From the NCBI GenBank assembly GCA_003952965.2, contig RXIC02000511.1:62001-126000 (forward strand): DNA of 64,000 bases. Direction: 5' to 3'. The notes under the pieces are model-generated. The model was not told the origin of the DNA and searched no databases. It saw only the letters and a list, made by a program, of their open reading frames with translations. Shown here in pieces: positions 47,382 through 57,589 of the stretch. Source of the stretch: Morella rubra. Lineage: Eukaryota; Streptophyta; Magnoliopsida; Fagales; Myricaceae. Numbering within the stretch: position 1 is the first letter of the stretch; the number at the start of each line of letters is the position of its first letter. Both the position numbers and the translations under genes were made by a program.

Positions 47382-50347
47382 CTATGAACCGTTTTGCTTC
47401 TCATCGCTTTCTACACCAGCTGCGATTGGAGGCACTATCCTTTTCCAGAACCAGTGTTTCCTCCACAGGAATATCATCTCATCAATAGGAACTCCCTTGG
47501 TTTCCGGTAGGAAGACATAAACAAAGATGGTCATGATAGTAATCCAGCCAGCAAAGAAGAGGAAGATACCATACGTGAATGAACAAAGCATGGAAAGGAA
47601 AGCCTGAGCTATTATGAACGTGAATAGAAGATTCACAGCTACTGTGATGCTTTGTCCTGCCGATCGAATTTCTAGAGGGAAAATCTCACTTGGCACTGTC
47701 CAGCCAAGAGGTCCCCATGACCATCCAAAAGCTAAAACAAAGAGGCAGAAGAAGAGCACCACCAATATTGAGAAGCCTTTGGATAGTTCTTGATCTTTGC
47801 CAAACTTCAGCGCCAAGATTATGGAGACTACAACCTGTTTTACAGACACAAAGATGGATCAACTGAAAATGGCACTGGTAAAGTAGCTACTACTATTACT
47901 ACTTTCGTTAACATATCAGGAAAAAAATAAGGAACTTATCAAAAAGACTGTTGGATATATTGTGAACTAGTGTGATTCTTCCATTACGATCTTATGGTAC
48001 CAGGAAAACAAGAACTTTTTATATTAAGGAAAAGGCTCATGCTTATCTTACTAGAGCTATTAAATTACAGCCTATTGTGTAGGGAAGGGGACTACTGCCA
48101 AATACATGTGACTGCACAAAGAATCTCAGGTGCTAGTGCGGAATTGACTTTCCTGAAAGTAATTTTTCAAGTCCAAGCTTGAAATGTTGAATCTTTTACC
48201 TGGCATGTAATCATTTGAATTCCGCCACTTATAAGTAAAGCCCTTCGACCCAATCTGTCTACTGTTGCAATAGAAATCAGTGTGGACGAAGCAAGAACTG
48301 CGCCAGTCAAAGCTGAGGCGTAGAGAGAAGCATTGCCACCAAACCCCATACTCTGAAACAGCACTGGAGCATAGAAGAGAATTGAATTTATTCCTGTCAA
48401 GATCTGGAATGTCGGCATGAAGATTGCCATAACTAATTGTGGTCTGTTCCTTCTGTCAAGAATGTTAAGAAAGGGATTCTCTATTGAATTTGCGAGCTCA
48501 CTTGCCTCAACCATGTCTTCAAACTCTGCATCAACATTCTTGGTTCCTCTAATCTTTTCAAGGACTTCTCTCCCCTTCTCTTTCATGCCTTTCTCGATTA
48601 AACTGTTAGGTGTCTCTGGAAGAAGTACCCCTCCCACTGTCATCAATAGAGCTGGAGCAGCAGCCAACCCGAGAGAGAGCCTCCATCCCCAAGGTTGCAG
48701 CTTTTGTGTTCCATAATTGATCATGTTGGCTGTAAAGATCCCAAGTGTGGTTGCTAACTGAAACATCATATTTAGGGCTCCTCGAAGATGAGCTGGTGCC
48801 ATCTCTGATAAATACAGTGGAACTGCCTTTAAAACATCCAAAAGGAAGAGTAAGTCGTGTTCTGAGATATATATTAGCCATTTCTATCAAACACTTAGGC
48901 GAAACAGGATACCTGATTTCCAAACCCAATGCCGACACCAAGCATGATACGTCCCAAAAGAAGCATTGCCATATTTGCAGCAGCAGCATTTAAAGTTGCT
49001 CCAGTGAGAAAACTGACCCCACCACAGATTATACTTGTCCGACGTCCATACTTCCTTGTAACAGGAGAAGCCACCAAAGATGCAACCAAACCAGCTAGGT
49101 ATAAGGCAGATGTAAATGCTGAAAGCCCTTGGTTGTTGTACTTGCAGTAGTTGTTTTCATGTGCATGCTGCTTCTTTATATAAACCGTAGGGAAGAACTT
49201 TTTAAGAAATGGATCCATTGATGTTACTCCACCTGTTGATCACAAAATAGCATTTAGTAACCGTAAAGAATACATAAATACATGCTCTGTGACTCACACA
49301 GGCATGGACACACGATTGACAAGTGAATCGTCTGACTAACATAAAATATCCATGTTCTTCTTTTTGCCTGCCTCTGATAATTTTAGGTAGTCGTTGATTG
49401 ATATTTCCTGATTTTCAAAAGGATCCACAGATTCCCATGGCCTAAATTCAGTCGAAGATAAACCATGGTTGTCAGTATTAGAGAATAAAACTTGTCTCTG
49501 CAATTGTTACTTTTTTGTCTCAATTTGACCAGAATATTATCTTCCTTTCAGTTAGCTCATGAAATTTCCTAAATGAAGCAACGTGAAAGTCTATCCTCTG
49601 TTTTCTTATTTTGATGAGGCTGCTATGCAAATTATGCACTAGAGCAAACACAAACACAAGAACGAGATGGCACAATTTTAGGAGCAAATTCTCCTTGCAG
49701 CACCAAATGCAGGCCGGTGTATGGTATCGAGTCGACAAATTTCTCAGATGAATAGTGCTTAACACTAAGGTTCCAATGAAAAAATTAAAAACTGTGAATA
49801 TGTCTTAAGAGACTCATGTTTGCAGATGTATTAGGACAGAAAACATGTTTGGTGGGTAGTAGGTATCCCAATGTTTCAATCGGAAGAAATTTTTTGGAAG
49901 AATGGCATCAACAACTGTTTCTTTTTCCCCTACAAAAAGCTGTCTCTGAAAAGACTAGTGATTTTCATGTCACTTTTTTCACTGTGTTTCGATCAATTTG
50001 ATGCATCTCTGATTCTATTCTCTCCGGATATGCAATACATAAAGAGGTTCATGTGATACCTGAACTTTTCACTGTCCACTTTTTGATTCGACATTGCCAG
50101 ACACCAAAAAGTGATTTTCGATGCAAAATTGGAGGATTCTTCTCCAAAGTAACCATTGAAAAAAGCTAAAACAATCTATCTAGATGCAGAAAATTGAAGT
50201 ACCTGAAATTCCAATATCATAGCCGAAAATTGAGCCACCAACAGCAGCAACAGTGCAGGCAATAAGCACATAGCAAGTGACCTTTCCTTGGTAGTATTGG
50301 GCTCTCTCTTTAGCCACACCGGCAGGACCCAAAGACCCACCCGCCAT
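47382..50347 (-). CDS. STP7: Sugar transport protein 7 (H+/monosaccharide symporter)
   Basis: Four exons: 50347-50203, 49232-48913, 48826-48200, 47834-47382. Total 1545 nt, 514 aa; phases close. The sequence follows Arabidopsis STP7 almost throughout. It is a 12-TM major-facilitator sugar porter of the plasma membrane. Visible marks are the N-terminal [29 protein letters not shown] in TM1, an extracellular Cys-containing lid ([10 protein letters not shown]), the RKYGRR loop, [38 protein letters not shown] in TM7 (STPs commonly have QQ; STP7 has Q.L), [26 protein letters not shown] and [14 protein letters not shown]7 in Arabidopsis carries pentoses (arabinose, xylose) rather than glucose; a like preference here is inference. 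ATG 50347 fits the family; no in-frame ATG lies just upstream. Confidence 0.95.
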
Positions 50348-50452
50348 CTCCAAAGACCTTCTCTTCCTCTCAGAGCTCACCAAAATGAAGGGCAACACAG
50401 CCAACTCTTTCACCCTCTAGGAATGACAATTAGTGCCACTCTGCTCCAGTTC

Positions 50453-50460
50453 TTATAAAG
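50453..50460 (-). promoter_or_regulatory. Probable TATA box of STP7
   Basis: CTTTATAAG on the minus strand lies about 105-110 bp upstream of the ATG at 50347. Confidence 0.5.
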
Positions 50461-51150
50461 TTTGCACTGGAGTCAACAGAAAGCAACTCCCCACGTAATT
50501 ATCTCAAAGAAAAAGATTTATTTAAGTGCTTTATCGGGTCAGTGCTCAATCTCGGCAAGAACTAACAATAACAACGCATTAATTCAATATTATTTGTATA
50601 TCATATATATTTTCTTTTCTTTTTCTTCAGGAGATAATAAGTACGTAGTGTCGTTGTATTTATTACACTTGCAGCATCTTCCATGAGGAATTAGGTCCGG
50701 TGGCATTCACTGTGCCTGTTGTTAGGAACTCTTTGTATGACCACGTTCTTAAACGTCGGATTTCCTTATCAAGGGAGCAGCAAGAATGAGAACTATTCAT
50801 ATTTGCCTTATTTGGATTAAGATCTCCTAATTTTTAGGGAGATAATTTTATACCATACAATCCTCCGAATCTCCATTACTTTCATTAAAAAACCCATGGT
50901 TCAGATTTTTTGCATTGCCATTTATCTTTCTCAAAATGGTTAAACGGTGGCACATCCTAAAATGGTAATTAATGTTGGGTTGACAAAAAGAAGAAATCTT
51001 GATGTGAAAGAAATGTCAACCATTTGATTTAAAAAGATGGGTAGGAACCGTCCGATCGATTTCAATGTACATAAGTAATAAAGTAACTTATGAATTTTAG
51101 AGAAAACCACCCTTTGAAATCTTGTTAAGATTTAGGAAAGTGACATATAG
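50461..51150. other. STP7 upstream region
   Basis: AT-rich promoter-side sequence with no gene recognised. Confidence 0.35.
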
Positions 51151-51159
51151 CCTATTATG

Positions 51160-51558
51160 ATGGATCATGATCTTCTATAATATTCTGTCCGAATTACATG
51201 ATGTAATTTGGAGAAAGATAGACACAACATGTGTATCTTACATTATTTAATGTTGCTGATATAGAGTTTAGGCAGCATAGGCCTTCTAATGGGGTTCACT
51301 CTGTTGTGTTTATCTCTTTCCAAATTGCACCATGTAATTCTGATAATAAATTGTAGGATCCTCTGTAATTTAATGCCTGAATTGCACCATGCAATTAGAA
51401 GAAAAATAGACACAACAGGTAGACCTTATTGTATGAATCATGCTACCCAAAACTTTATAATAAGTAACATTAAATAGTGCAGGGATCATCTATTGTGTCT
51501 ATCTTTCTTTAAATTGCACCATACAATTCGGGCATAAAATTACAAAAGATCCTAATCC
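51160..51558. mobile_element. Pair of MULE-like MITEs in inverted orientation
   Basis: Four related ~60-bp terminal segments, each containing variants of GGATC..T, a GAATTGCACCATGCAATT-like core and GATAGACACAACA, alternate in orientation. They define two ~200-bp elements (about 51160-51354 and 51354-51558). The middle parts also match only when one is inverted (TTATTTAATGTTGCTGATA against CTATTTAATGTTACTTATT). The pair is flanked by CCTATTATG (51151-51159) and CCTATTATA (51559-51567), a 9-bp target duplication typical of Mutator-like elements. Confidence 0.75.
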
Positions 51559-51567
51559 CCTATTATA

Positions 51568-53140
51568 GTGTTTGAGTCTTTTAATTTGTAAACGAATTGG
51601 TAACTACAAAAGGGCAGATAATTAAGAAGCAATTAATCAGTGACTAACTTGAATATGTATAATATAGCTGAGCTTTCATAATTTATTTCTGCCTTGACGT
51701 TTTCAACGTAGGGACCCCATGCATTAACTACACAAAACAGAAACGTAAGAAAACCCCTAGTGGTCCGTCCCTTCTTCTCCATCTGTTTTCGAGAAACACA
51801 TGGGTTATGTAATATTTATTTGTAGAGTTACGTTCAATTTTGCTGGCTCCATCTAGCAAGTTAATTTGAGCATTTGCTTACCCCATACATACGTTATCCA
51901 AAATAAGATGAGGAAATAAAATTATGTGATGGCTCAGGATTTTCTACAAGTCAAATGAGTGTAACCCCAACTGGGTGTACGCACTACGCAGCTCTCCTTG
52001 ACTTCGCTGAATTTGCTTGTCTCCTACCTGATTCTCTTTCCACTAAGCCCTATGGCTCAGCAATGGTTAATTGCTAACTATAGTACCCTTATCTGTGGGA
52101 AAAAGTCAATGGCTAATTCGCAGGACCACAAAGCGGCTTTTGTGAATCAATAATGCTAGAGATCCATGGTTCAAGGAGCACTGCAGGCCAGAGAAGTCAA
52201 TGATTAATACAAATGGGCAAGTTGGGGTGAATTTGGGATGGTTGACGCAGAGAAATGGGTGGAGGATGAGAAGAAAGATACGTTATATATAGTTTTAAAG
52301 TTGGCTCCTCCTATAGATATCTCTTGCTTCGTATGAGGCAAACGAGGGTTGTTTTCTAAAGAAATATTGCAGCCTCCAGCCTGCAGCCTGCAGCCTCCAG
52401 CACATGTAATCTGCGTTGGAATGAAGTTTGGCATTGATTGCAGTGTACATGACAGCCTTGAACTTTACGCGTTTAAGTTTAAAACAACATGTTCGGTTCT
52501 CGGTTCTTCCAAATATTATATAGAATCCTCAGAGAGAGAGTGTGATATGTTCAGGTCCCCCTACAAGCCGAGATTTATTATTACCTTCTATCAGGATAAT
52601 GAAAGAAGCGGCTGACCTGTTTGTAAGTATCCTCAGAAGGCAATATCTCGCGTGAATTCGTGGTTGATATCTTGTTAATGCATCTACTGGTGTGGAATAT
52701 CTTTTGTTTCTTTGTACATCCTCAAGATTAGCGATGTACATGTGAAGCCATTAACCGGACTCAGTGCTCAGTGATATCTGCGTATCGCTCTATTGCTTTA
52801 ACAAGATTGATATATGTAAGAGACGAGACTCAGACTAAACCTATCGAGATGAGCTGACATACGTTGTAGCCTGCCCTCGAGTGTAGGTAATGCTTTGATA
52901 CACCCCTCATGTGCTATGTGCGCTCATATACTATATTCAAATGATAATTGATATTATGAACTATTGCGTGAAGTCACTCTTAGACTTGAAACTTTCGAAC
53001 TGTCGAAAGGCCACTTGTTGTTCTCTCTTTAAAATTTCTCTTTTTGGGTGGAAAAGTAACTAAACTAAGCTAAACTGGAGCAAATCAGTACATGTTGGCT
53101 AGGAAATAGTGAAAAAATTGAGCAGAAAGGTGGAATTTGG
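51568..53140. other. Gene-free stretch
   Basis: AT-rich sequence without a supported gene. In particular I find no RING-H2 or kinase exon on the minus strand that would complete the GUB_WAK gene to the right. A short tandem array lies at 52370-52400. Confidence 0.4.
52370..52400 (+). repeat. 7-bp tandem repeat (CAGCCTS type)
   Basis: About four units of CAGCCTC/CAGCCTG follow one another in a GC-rich island within AT-rich sequence. Confidence 0.7.
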
Positions 53141-53829
53141 ATGGATACTATACCTTTAGTGGGTTCGCTGAAGCACTCAGTCTCTGATTTGGTGCTGTTA
53201 TTCTTCAATCTGCATTTTTTGCCTTTAGATTCACAGTGTCCGCACGCTGGAATGGACCACTTCAATTCAAGAATATCATCTACTCCAGGTATTATACGAA
53301 GATTCCGAAGATTATACATCTTTGTGCAAGATGCTATCGGTAAATCATTGATGTTGCTATAGGAATCGAAGGTATAAACTTGGTAGCTCGGTCCACTAAG
53401 ACAAGAGACAGGGTAGGCATACATTGAGTTTCTTTCCGTTGGAGAACAATTGTAGAAGGCAAAGTCAGAACCGTATTCATATTTGTGGCGGAAAGGCGAG
53501 GAGGACAAATTGAGTTCTCGAAGTTGTCTTGGCAAGCAATGTTGTGGGTCATACAAATGAATTACCTGAGCTCTGTTGTCGATATTTTTGACAAAGAAGT
53601 TAACTAAGAATGGCAGCTGGAGCACTGTTTCGTTTCGGGTAGTGCACTAGAGATTAAACCCAGGATAACCACATTGGTTTGGCTGGCTGTTAAGCCGGAA
53701 AGGAAATCGGATGGATGGGCCAAAGCCTCCACACTGTAATTCAGCACACTCATTTTGCCCTTCTACGTGGTCTATGATGGAAACAGCTAACAAGAAGGAC
53801 GAGATTACCGTTTTGAAGGAAACATTCAT
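53141..53829 (-). pseudogene. ATL21-like GUB_WAK protein, nonsense-mutated and 3'-truncated
   Basis: From the ATG at 53829 the frame encodes a signal peptide (TVISSFLLAVSIIDHVEG) and a GUB_WAK_bind galacturonan-binding-type domain: CGGFGPSIRFPFRL, QCGYPGFNL, then TAG at 53649-53647, then in the same frame CTTRNETVLQLPFLVNFFVK, VIHLYDPQHCLPRQL, LNLSSSPFRHKYEY, and the closing CGHCESKGKKCRLKN. The stop replaces the serine expected in FNLSC. Similarity ends at about 53141, where the next intron would start; in intact ATL20-22 type proteins a transmembrane helix and a C-terminal RING-H2 ubiquitin-ligase domain follow, in LRK10-like relatives a kinase. Neither is found in the next kilobase. Two independent lesions make this a pseudogene. 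ATL21 is favoured over LRK10L by overall resemblance only. Confidence 0.8.
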
Positions 53830-54119
53830 CTCTCTTCTGAAGGCTATCCCGCAAGCAAGAGAAAATGGAGCAGGATTGAAAACAACTGGCTTCAATTCTC
53901 CATTCGAGAAATAGGCCTAGAGCTCCGTGCACCACGCTACACCCAAGCTGGACCCTTGGATAACACCCTTCAAGAGAAGTGGCGCAGACTTTGTTGAAAT
54001 TTCAACTTCCATGTTTGGAGCACTGAGCACTGTAATGAACATGTGCGACTGGTCAAACAATGACCGAACTTCTCTTGAAGTTTGTACACGCTTTTTCCTT
54101 AGGCAGTAAATAGAGAGAA
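53830..54119. other. Spacer between ATL21-like pseudogene and LINE
   Basis: No gene seen; short overlapping frames on both strands resemble nothing. Confidence 0.35.
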
Positions 54120-54391
54120 GCAATGCAAAGTCTCATACCACCTACCTTTGGTCTAACTTTTTCTCTCCCCTCTCTCCTCTACTTTTCCCCCCGTAACTTC
54201 TTTCCTCCCATTCCCAGCGCCAGTTTTCTGGCCCCACCCGCCGCCGACCGCCCCCTCTCACCTCTTTTCCTGCAAGCATCCTCCTTCAACACTGACCCCC
54301 TTCACCCGATCATACGTTCACCGCCTCTCTCTCTTCTTTCCCTCTCTCCATTTCTGGTCCCTTCTTGGCCCCCTTCTTCTTTGTCCTTACC
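54120..54391 (+). mobile_element. LINE 5' untranslated region (C/T-rich)
   Basis: A strongly pyrimidine-rich stretch leads directly into the LINE ORF1 start, as is common at plant L1 5' ends. The left boundary is approximate. Confidence 0.45.
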
Positions 54392-55700
54392 ATGCACCCT
54401 TTATCCTTAGAAGCTTTGGAAACTGCAATGGCCCACTTAGTTGACCGCACTCAGAATATCAATTGGGAGGATGAGCAGGACGGCTCTGACGATACGTTCA
54501 AAGCGGTGGATGATACCTCTCACCGCATTTTGATCGGCAAAATTATCTCCCAACGCATTATCAACAAGCAAGCCATGCGTGACATCGTCCTTCATTCTTG
54601 GAAGTCTATCGATAGTCTTGAGGTGGAAGATTTAGGTAATAACGCCTTTCTTTTCACTTTCTCGACCCATACCGTTCGGGATCAGATTCTCTCAGGTGGT
54701 CCGTGGAATGTTCGCGGCCAGATGTTGATTCTAAAACCATGGAACCCCAACCTGTCTATTGGTGAAATCGATCTCTTTTACACCCCAGTGTGGATCCAGA
54801 TTCATGGTTTGCCAATGTTTAAGATGACGGAAAGGAGTACTAAGAATATTGGGCAGTTGGCAGGGCCTGTGCTTGCGCATGACTTCCCGGCAAATGTGAA
54901 GGTCCATGTCTCCCGTTTTTTTCGAGTACAAGTGATGTTAGATACTCGGAAACCGCTGATTCCGGGGTATTATCGGAAGCGACAGGAAGCGGAACCTTGC
55001 TGGGTGCAGTTGAAGGATGAAAAAATTTCAGATTTTTGTTATGCATGCGGGCGTATTGGTCACACTCAATCTGCTTGTGAGGTGTAGTTTCTCTCAACCG
55101 ATCCGAACTTCCGTTTGAGTCCTAAAATGAAAGCAGATGGCCCTGGTTCGGAATTTAGGGAGTGGTCCATTGAAGCTCCCTCTCCGGACTCATCAGGCAG
55201 TAAGGCTGGTAGCCCGCTTTCCCCCATTGCTCCCCATTTTCTCAGGTGCCTCTCATTCGAATGCAGCTCCAGAACCCTCCCCAAGAGATTCTCAGATGGT
55301 GCACCTATCCTTAGTCTCAACCCCTCCTGTTTGTAGGAAACTTTTTTTTCCTCCCCGTTATCTACCGTCGGAAGGGGTTTTTTCCGGCGAAGGACACTTC
55401 TCAGAGGAGGCTACGGCTAGCAGCCAAAGGCTGACAGTGCAGGATTCGCCGGATAGCCTGTCCAGGCCTCCTCCTGAACCTCTGACACCCCAGAGCCGTC
55501 GATGTCCTCTCTCCAGGGAACGCATGCCAGCGCTTTCTCGGACATTGACACTCTCTAAACCCCTTAAACCCCTCTCTGGTCCCCACTGCCCACCTGGCGC
55601 AGTCCTCATCAAAAGTCCTAAAACTGGCCCCTTCACTTCCCCCCACAGCCCTTGGGCCCTACCCATCTTCAGCCCACCTTCACAACCTTCTCCTCTACCT
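54392..55700 (+). pseudogene. LINE ORF1: DUF4283 and CCHC zinc knuckle (degenerate)
   Basis: The frame from ATG 54392 encodes a DUF4283 domain (HRILIGKIISQRIINKQAMR, FLFTFSTHTVRDQILSGGPW, PVWIQIHGLPMFKMTERST) and a zinc knuckle CYACGRIGHTQSAC (C-x2-C-x4-H-x4-C), the usual ORF1 of plant L1 elements, an RNA-binding retrotransposition factor. TAG at 55085-55087 interrupts it; the same frame then continues (SPKMKADGPGSEFREWS) and later passes to another frame in a Pro/Ser-rich tail. It is not functional. Confidence 0.85.
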
Positions 55701-56189
55701 GTCCATTCGGATTCCCCTAACACTCCAGCCCAGCTATCAACCTTTGAATCGGCCCAAGATGTTTCTGAGGCTATTTTGAATCTCCCATGGGCTCAAGATC
55801 CGTTCTCTTCAGATGAAGGGCTCCCTGCGGTATCTCTTTTGTCGCAGTCTTCTGTTCTCCACTCACAGACCAAATATGATGTGGCCTTTGGCGCTCTGGT
55901 CATAGAACGCTTCAAAGCTGAAAGGAAACGCCAGGAGGGCAAAGACTCCTTCGATTTTTCTACTGACCGTACCATTGCTTCTCTTAAGCTCCAAGGAAAA
56001 CTTCGCAAGGACAAGGGTCTTCTAACAGGGGCGGGAAGATTTATGGTTTTTCTCAGCATGGATCTGCGAAGAAGGCCCAGAGTCTCAAGCTGGCACTGGT
56101 GGAGGATAATCAATTGGTGGCGTACAAAGGTATGGGAAAATCTGTGGATTCGGCTGGGGTGGCGAGCCTTAACTTGCCCCACACCCCTC

Positions 56190-57290
56190 AATGAGAGTTT
56201 TTCACTGGAACTGCCGCGGTTTAGCGCGGGCTGCGGCAGTCCGAACTCTCCGAGCTTGGATCGGGAATTAAATCCCGATGTCATTTTCCTTGTTGAACCT
56301 AAAATTAGTGATGTGAGTTCTGTTTCCGGTCCTTTGGGTTTTAGCAATTTTGTGCAGCAGCCTCCTGTCGGTCAGAAGGGTGGTTTAGCTCTAGCATGGC
56401 GTGCTGAAGTTGATTTGGAAGTTTCAGCCATTAATCAGTTCTTTATTTCTGCGTTGATTTTCTCTGACCCGGGGCATGTACCCTGGATGTTGACCTTGGT
56501 TTACGGACCTTCAATCTGGGCAGATAAGCCACGTTTTTGGAATCAGGTGCGTTTGGTTGGACAGGTTTTCAATGGAGCTTGGCTGTGTCTTGGCAATTTC
56601 AACTCCGTTATTTCTCAGCAGGACAAGCGTGGGGGACTTCCTGTTCGCACCTCCTCCTCTATTGGTCTCGGTCCATTCTTGTTGTCGCAAGGAACGACCG
56701 ATCTTGGTTTCCATGGTCCTCAGTTCACCTGGAGCAATAAAAGACATGGTCAAGCTGTGCATGAGGGAATTGTTTTCCATCCCTCTGATCTTGTTGTTTC
56801 TATGAAGAGAAGGTATTTGGAGCACCGGGCTGCCTGGAGGGAAGTTGATACTCCAAAGAATCTGGTTTGGAATCCCCTTGAAGCTGGTGTTGTGAAAGTT
56901 AACTGTGACGTGGCTATTCGAGGGACTTCAAGCTACCCTGCTGTTGTCGCTCGGGACCATGCGGGCACTATCTTGCAGTTGCTGGGGCGCAGTGCTTTTG
57001 TGTGTTCTGACAATCCTCTTCTTGCTGAGCTTAGAGCTATCCTTCTAGCTTCCCAGACTGCGGAGTTTCTTCAAGCTCCTAAAGTGATTATCGAAAGCGA
57101 CTCTTTAAGCTCTTGCCGAATTGTTAACGATCCTACCTTCATTTCTAAAGGTCCGTTTGTCGCCTACGCCAATCTCATCAGAGAGTTTTTGGGCAGACAC
57201 CAGAGTTGGCGTGTGAAGTGGATCCCGCGTAGGCAAAATCAAGTGGCACATCCTAAGGGGCAAATTAATTTGTTCCCCATTTTTTAGTTT
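56190..57290 (+). pseudogene. LINE ORF2 remnant: endonuclease fused to RNase H, RT deleted
   Basis: ORF2 begins at the ATG near 56191 with MRVFHWNCRGLARAAAVRTL, the start of an AP-like endonuclease. A frameshift near 56265 moves the similarity into the frame NPDVIFLVEPKISDVSSV, GGLALAWRAEVDLEV, WLCLGNFNSVISQQDKRGG and GFHGPQFTWSN. At about 56765 it jumps to the RNase H region: VNCDVAIRGTSSYPAVVARD, LLAELRAILLASQTAEFL, VIIESDSLSSCRIVND and WIPRRQNQVAHP. The whole reverse transcriptase and zf-RVT portion (over 2 kb in an intact element) is missing, so this is an internally deleted LINE. The join leaves an uninterrupted frame of 716 codons (55137-57287) that should not be taken for a host gene. 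Confidence 0.88.
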
Positions 57291-57430
57291 TTTAGTTTGA
57301 AATTTTGATAAAGGGTGCAAAGTGTTTAAAAATTGGTAGTTAGAGGGTGAAATGTGTCAAAATTGGTAGTTTAGGGTGCAAAGTGTAAAAAAATATAAAT
57401 TGGTAAAGTTCATATGGGTGAAAAAGTGTT
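57291..57430 (+). repeat. Degenerate ~35-bp repeats
   Basis: Imperfect units with GGGTGCAAAGTGT or GGGTGAAATGTGT followed by AAAATTGGTAGTT occur about three times. This type of sequence is common in decayed plant repeats; its family is not known to me. Confidence 0.45.
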
Positions 57431-57589
57431 AATTTTTTCCCCCTAAATATTTTTTGGGGTAGCTCTGAAAAGGCAAGATTCCAAGGTGTCCTTTTCGTCT
57501 AAATCCTTCTTCTTTCCTTTTCCCTGTCCCTTTCTCCTTCCTCTTTTTCTTTATCCCACTGAAGCAGCATAAAATCAACATCTTTTAAG

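Noticed and set aside
55137..57287. A 716-codon frame as a host gene
   Set aside because: It is a decayed LINE: ORF1 tail out of frame, endonuclease and RNase H pieces.
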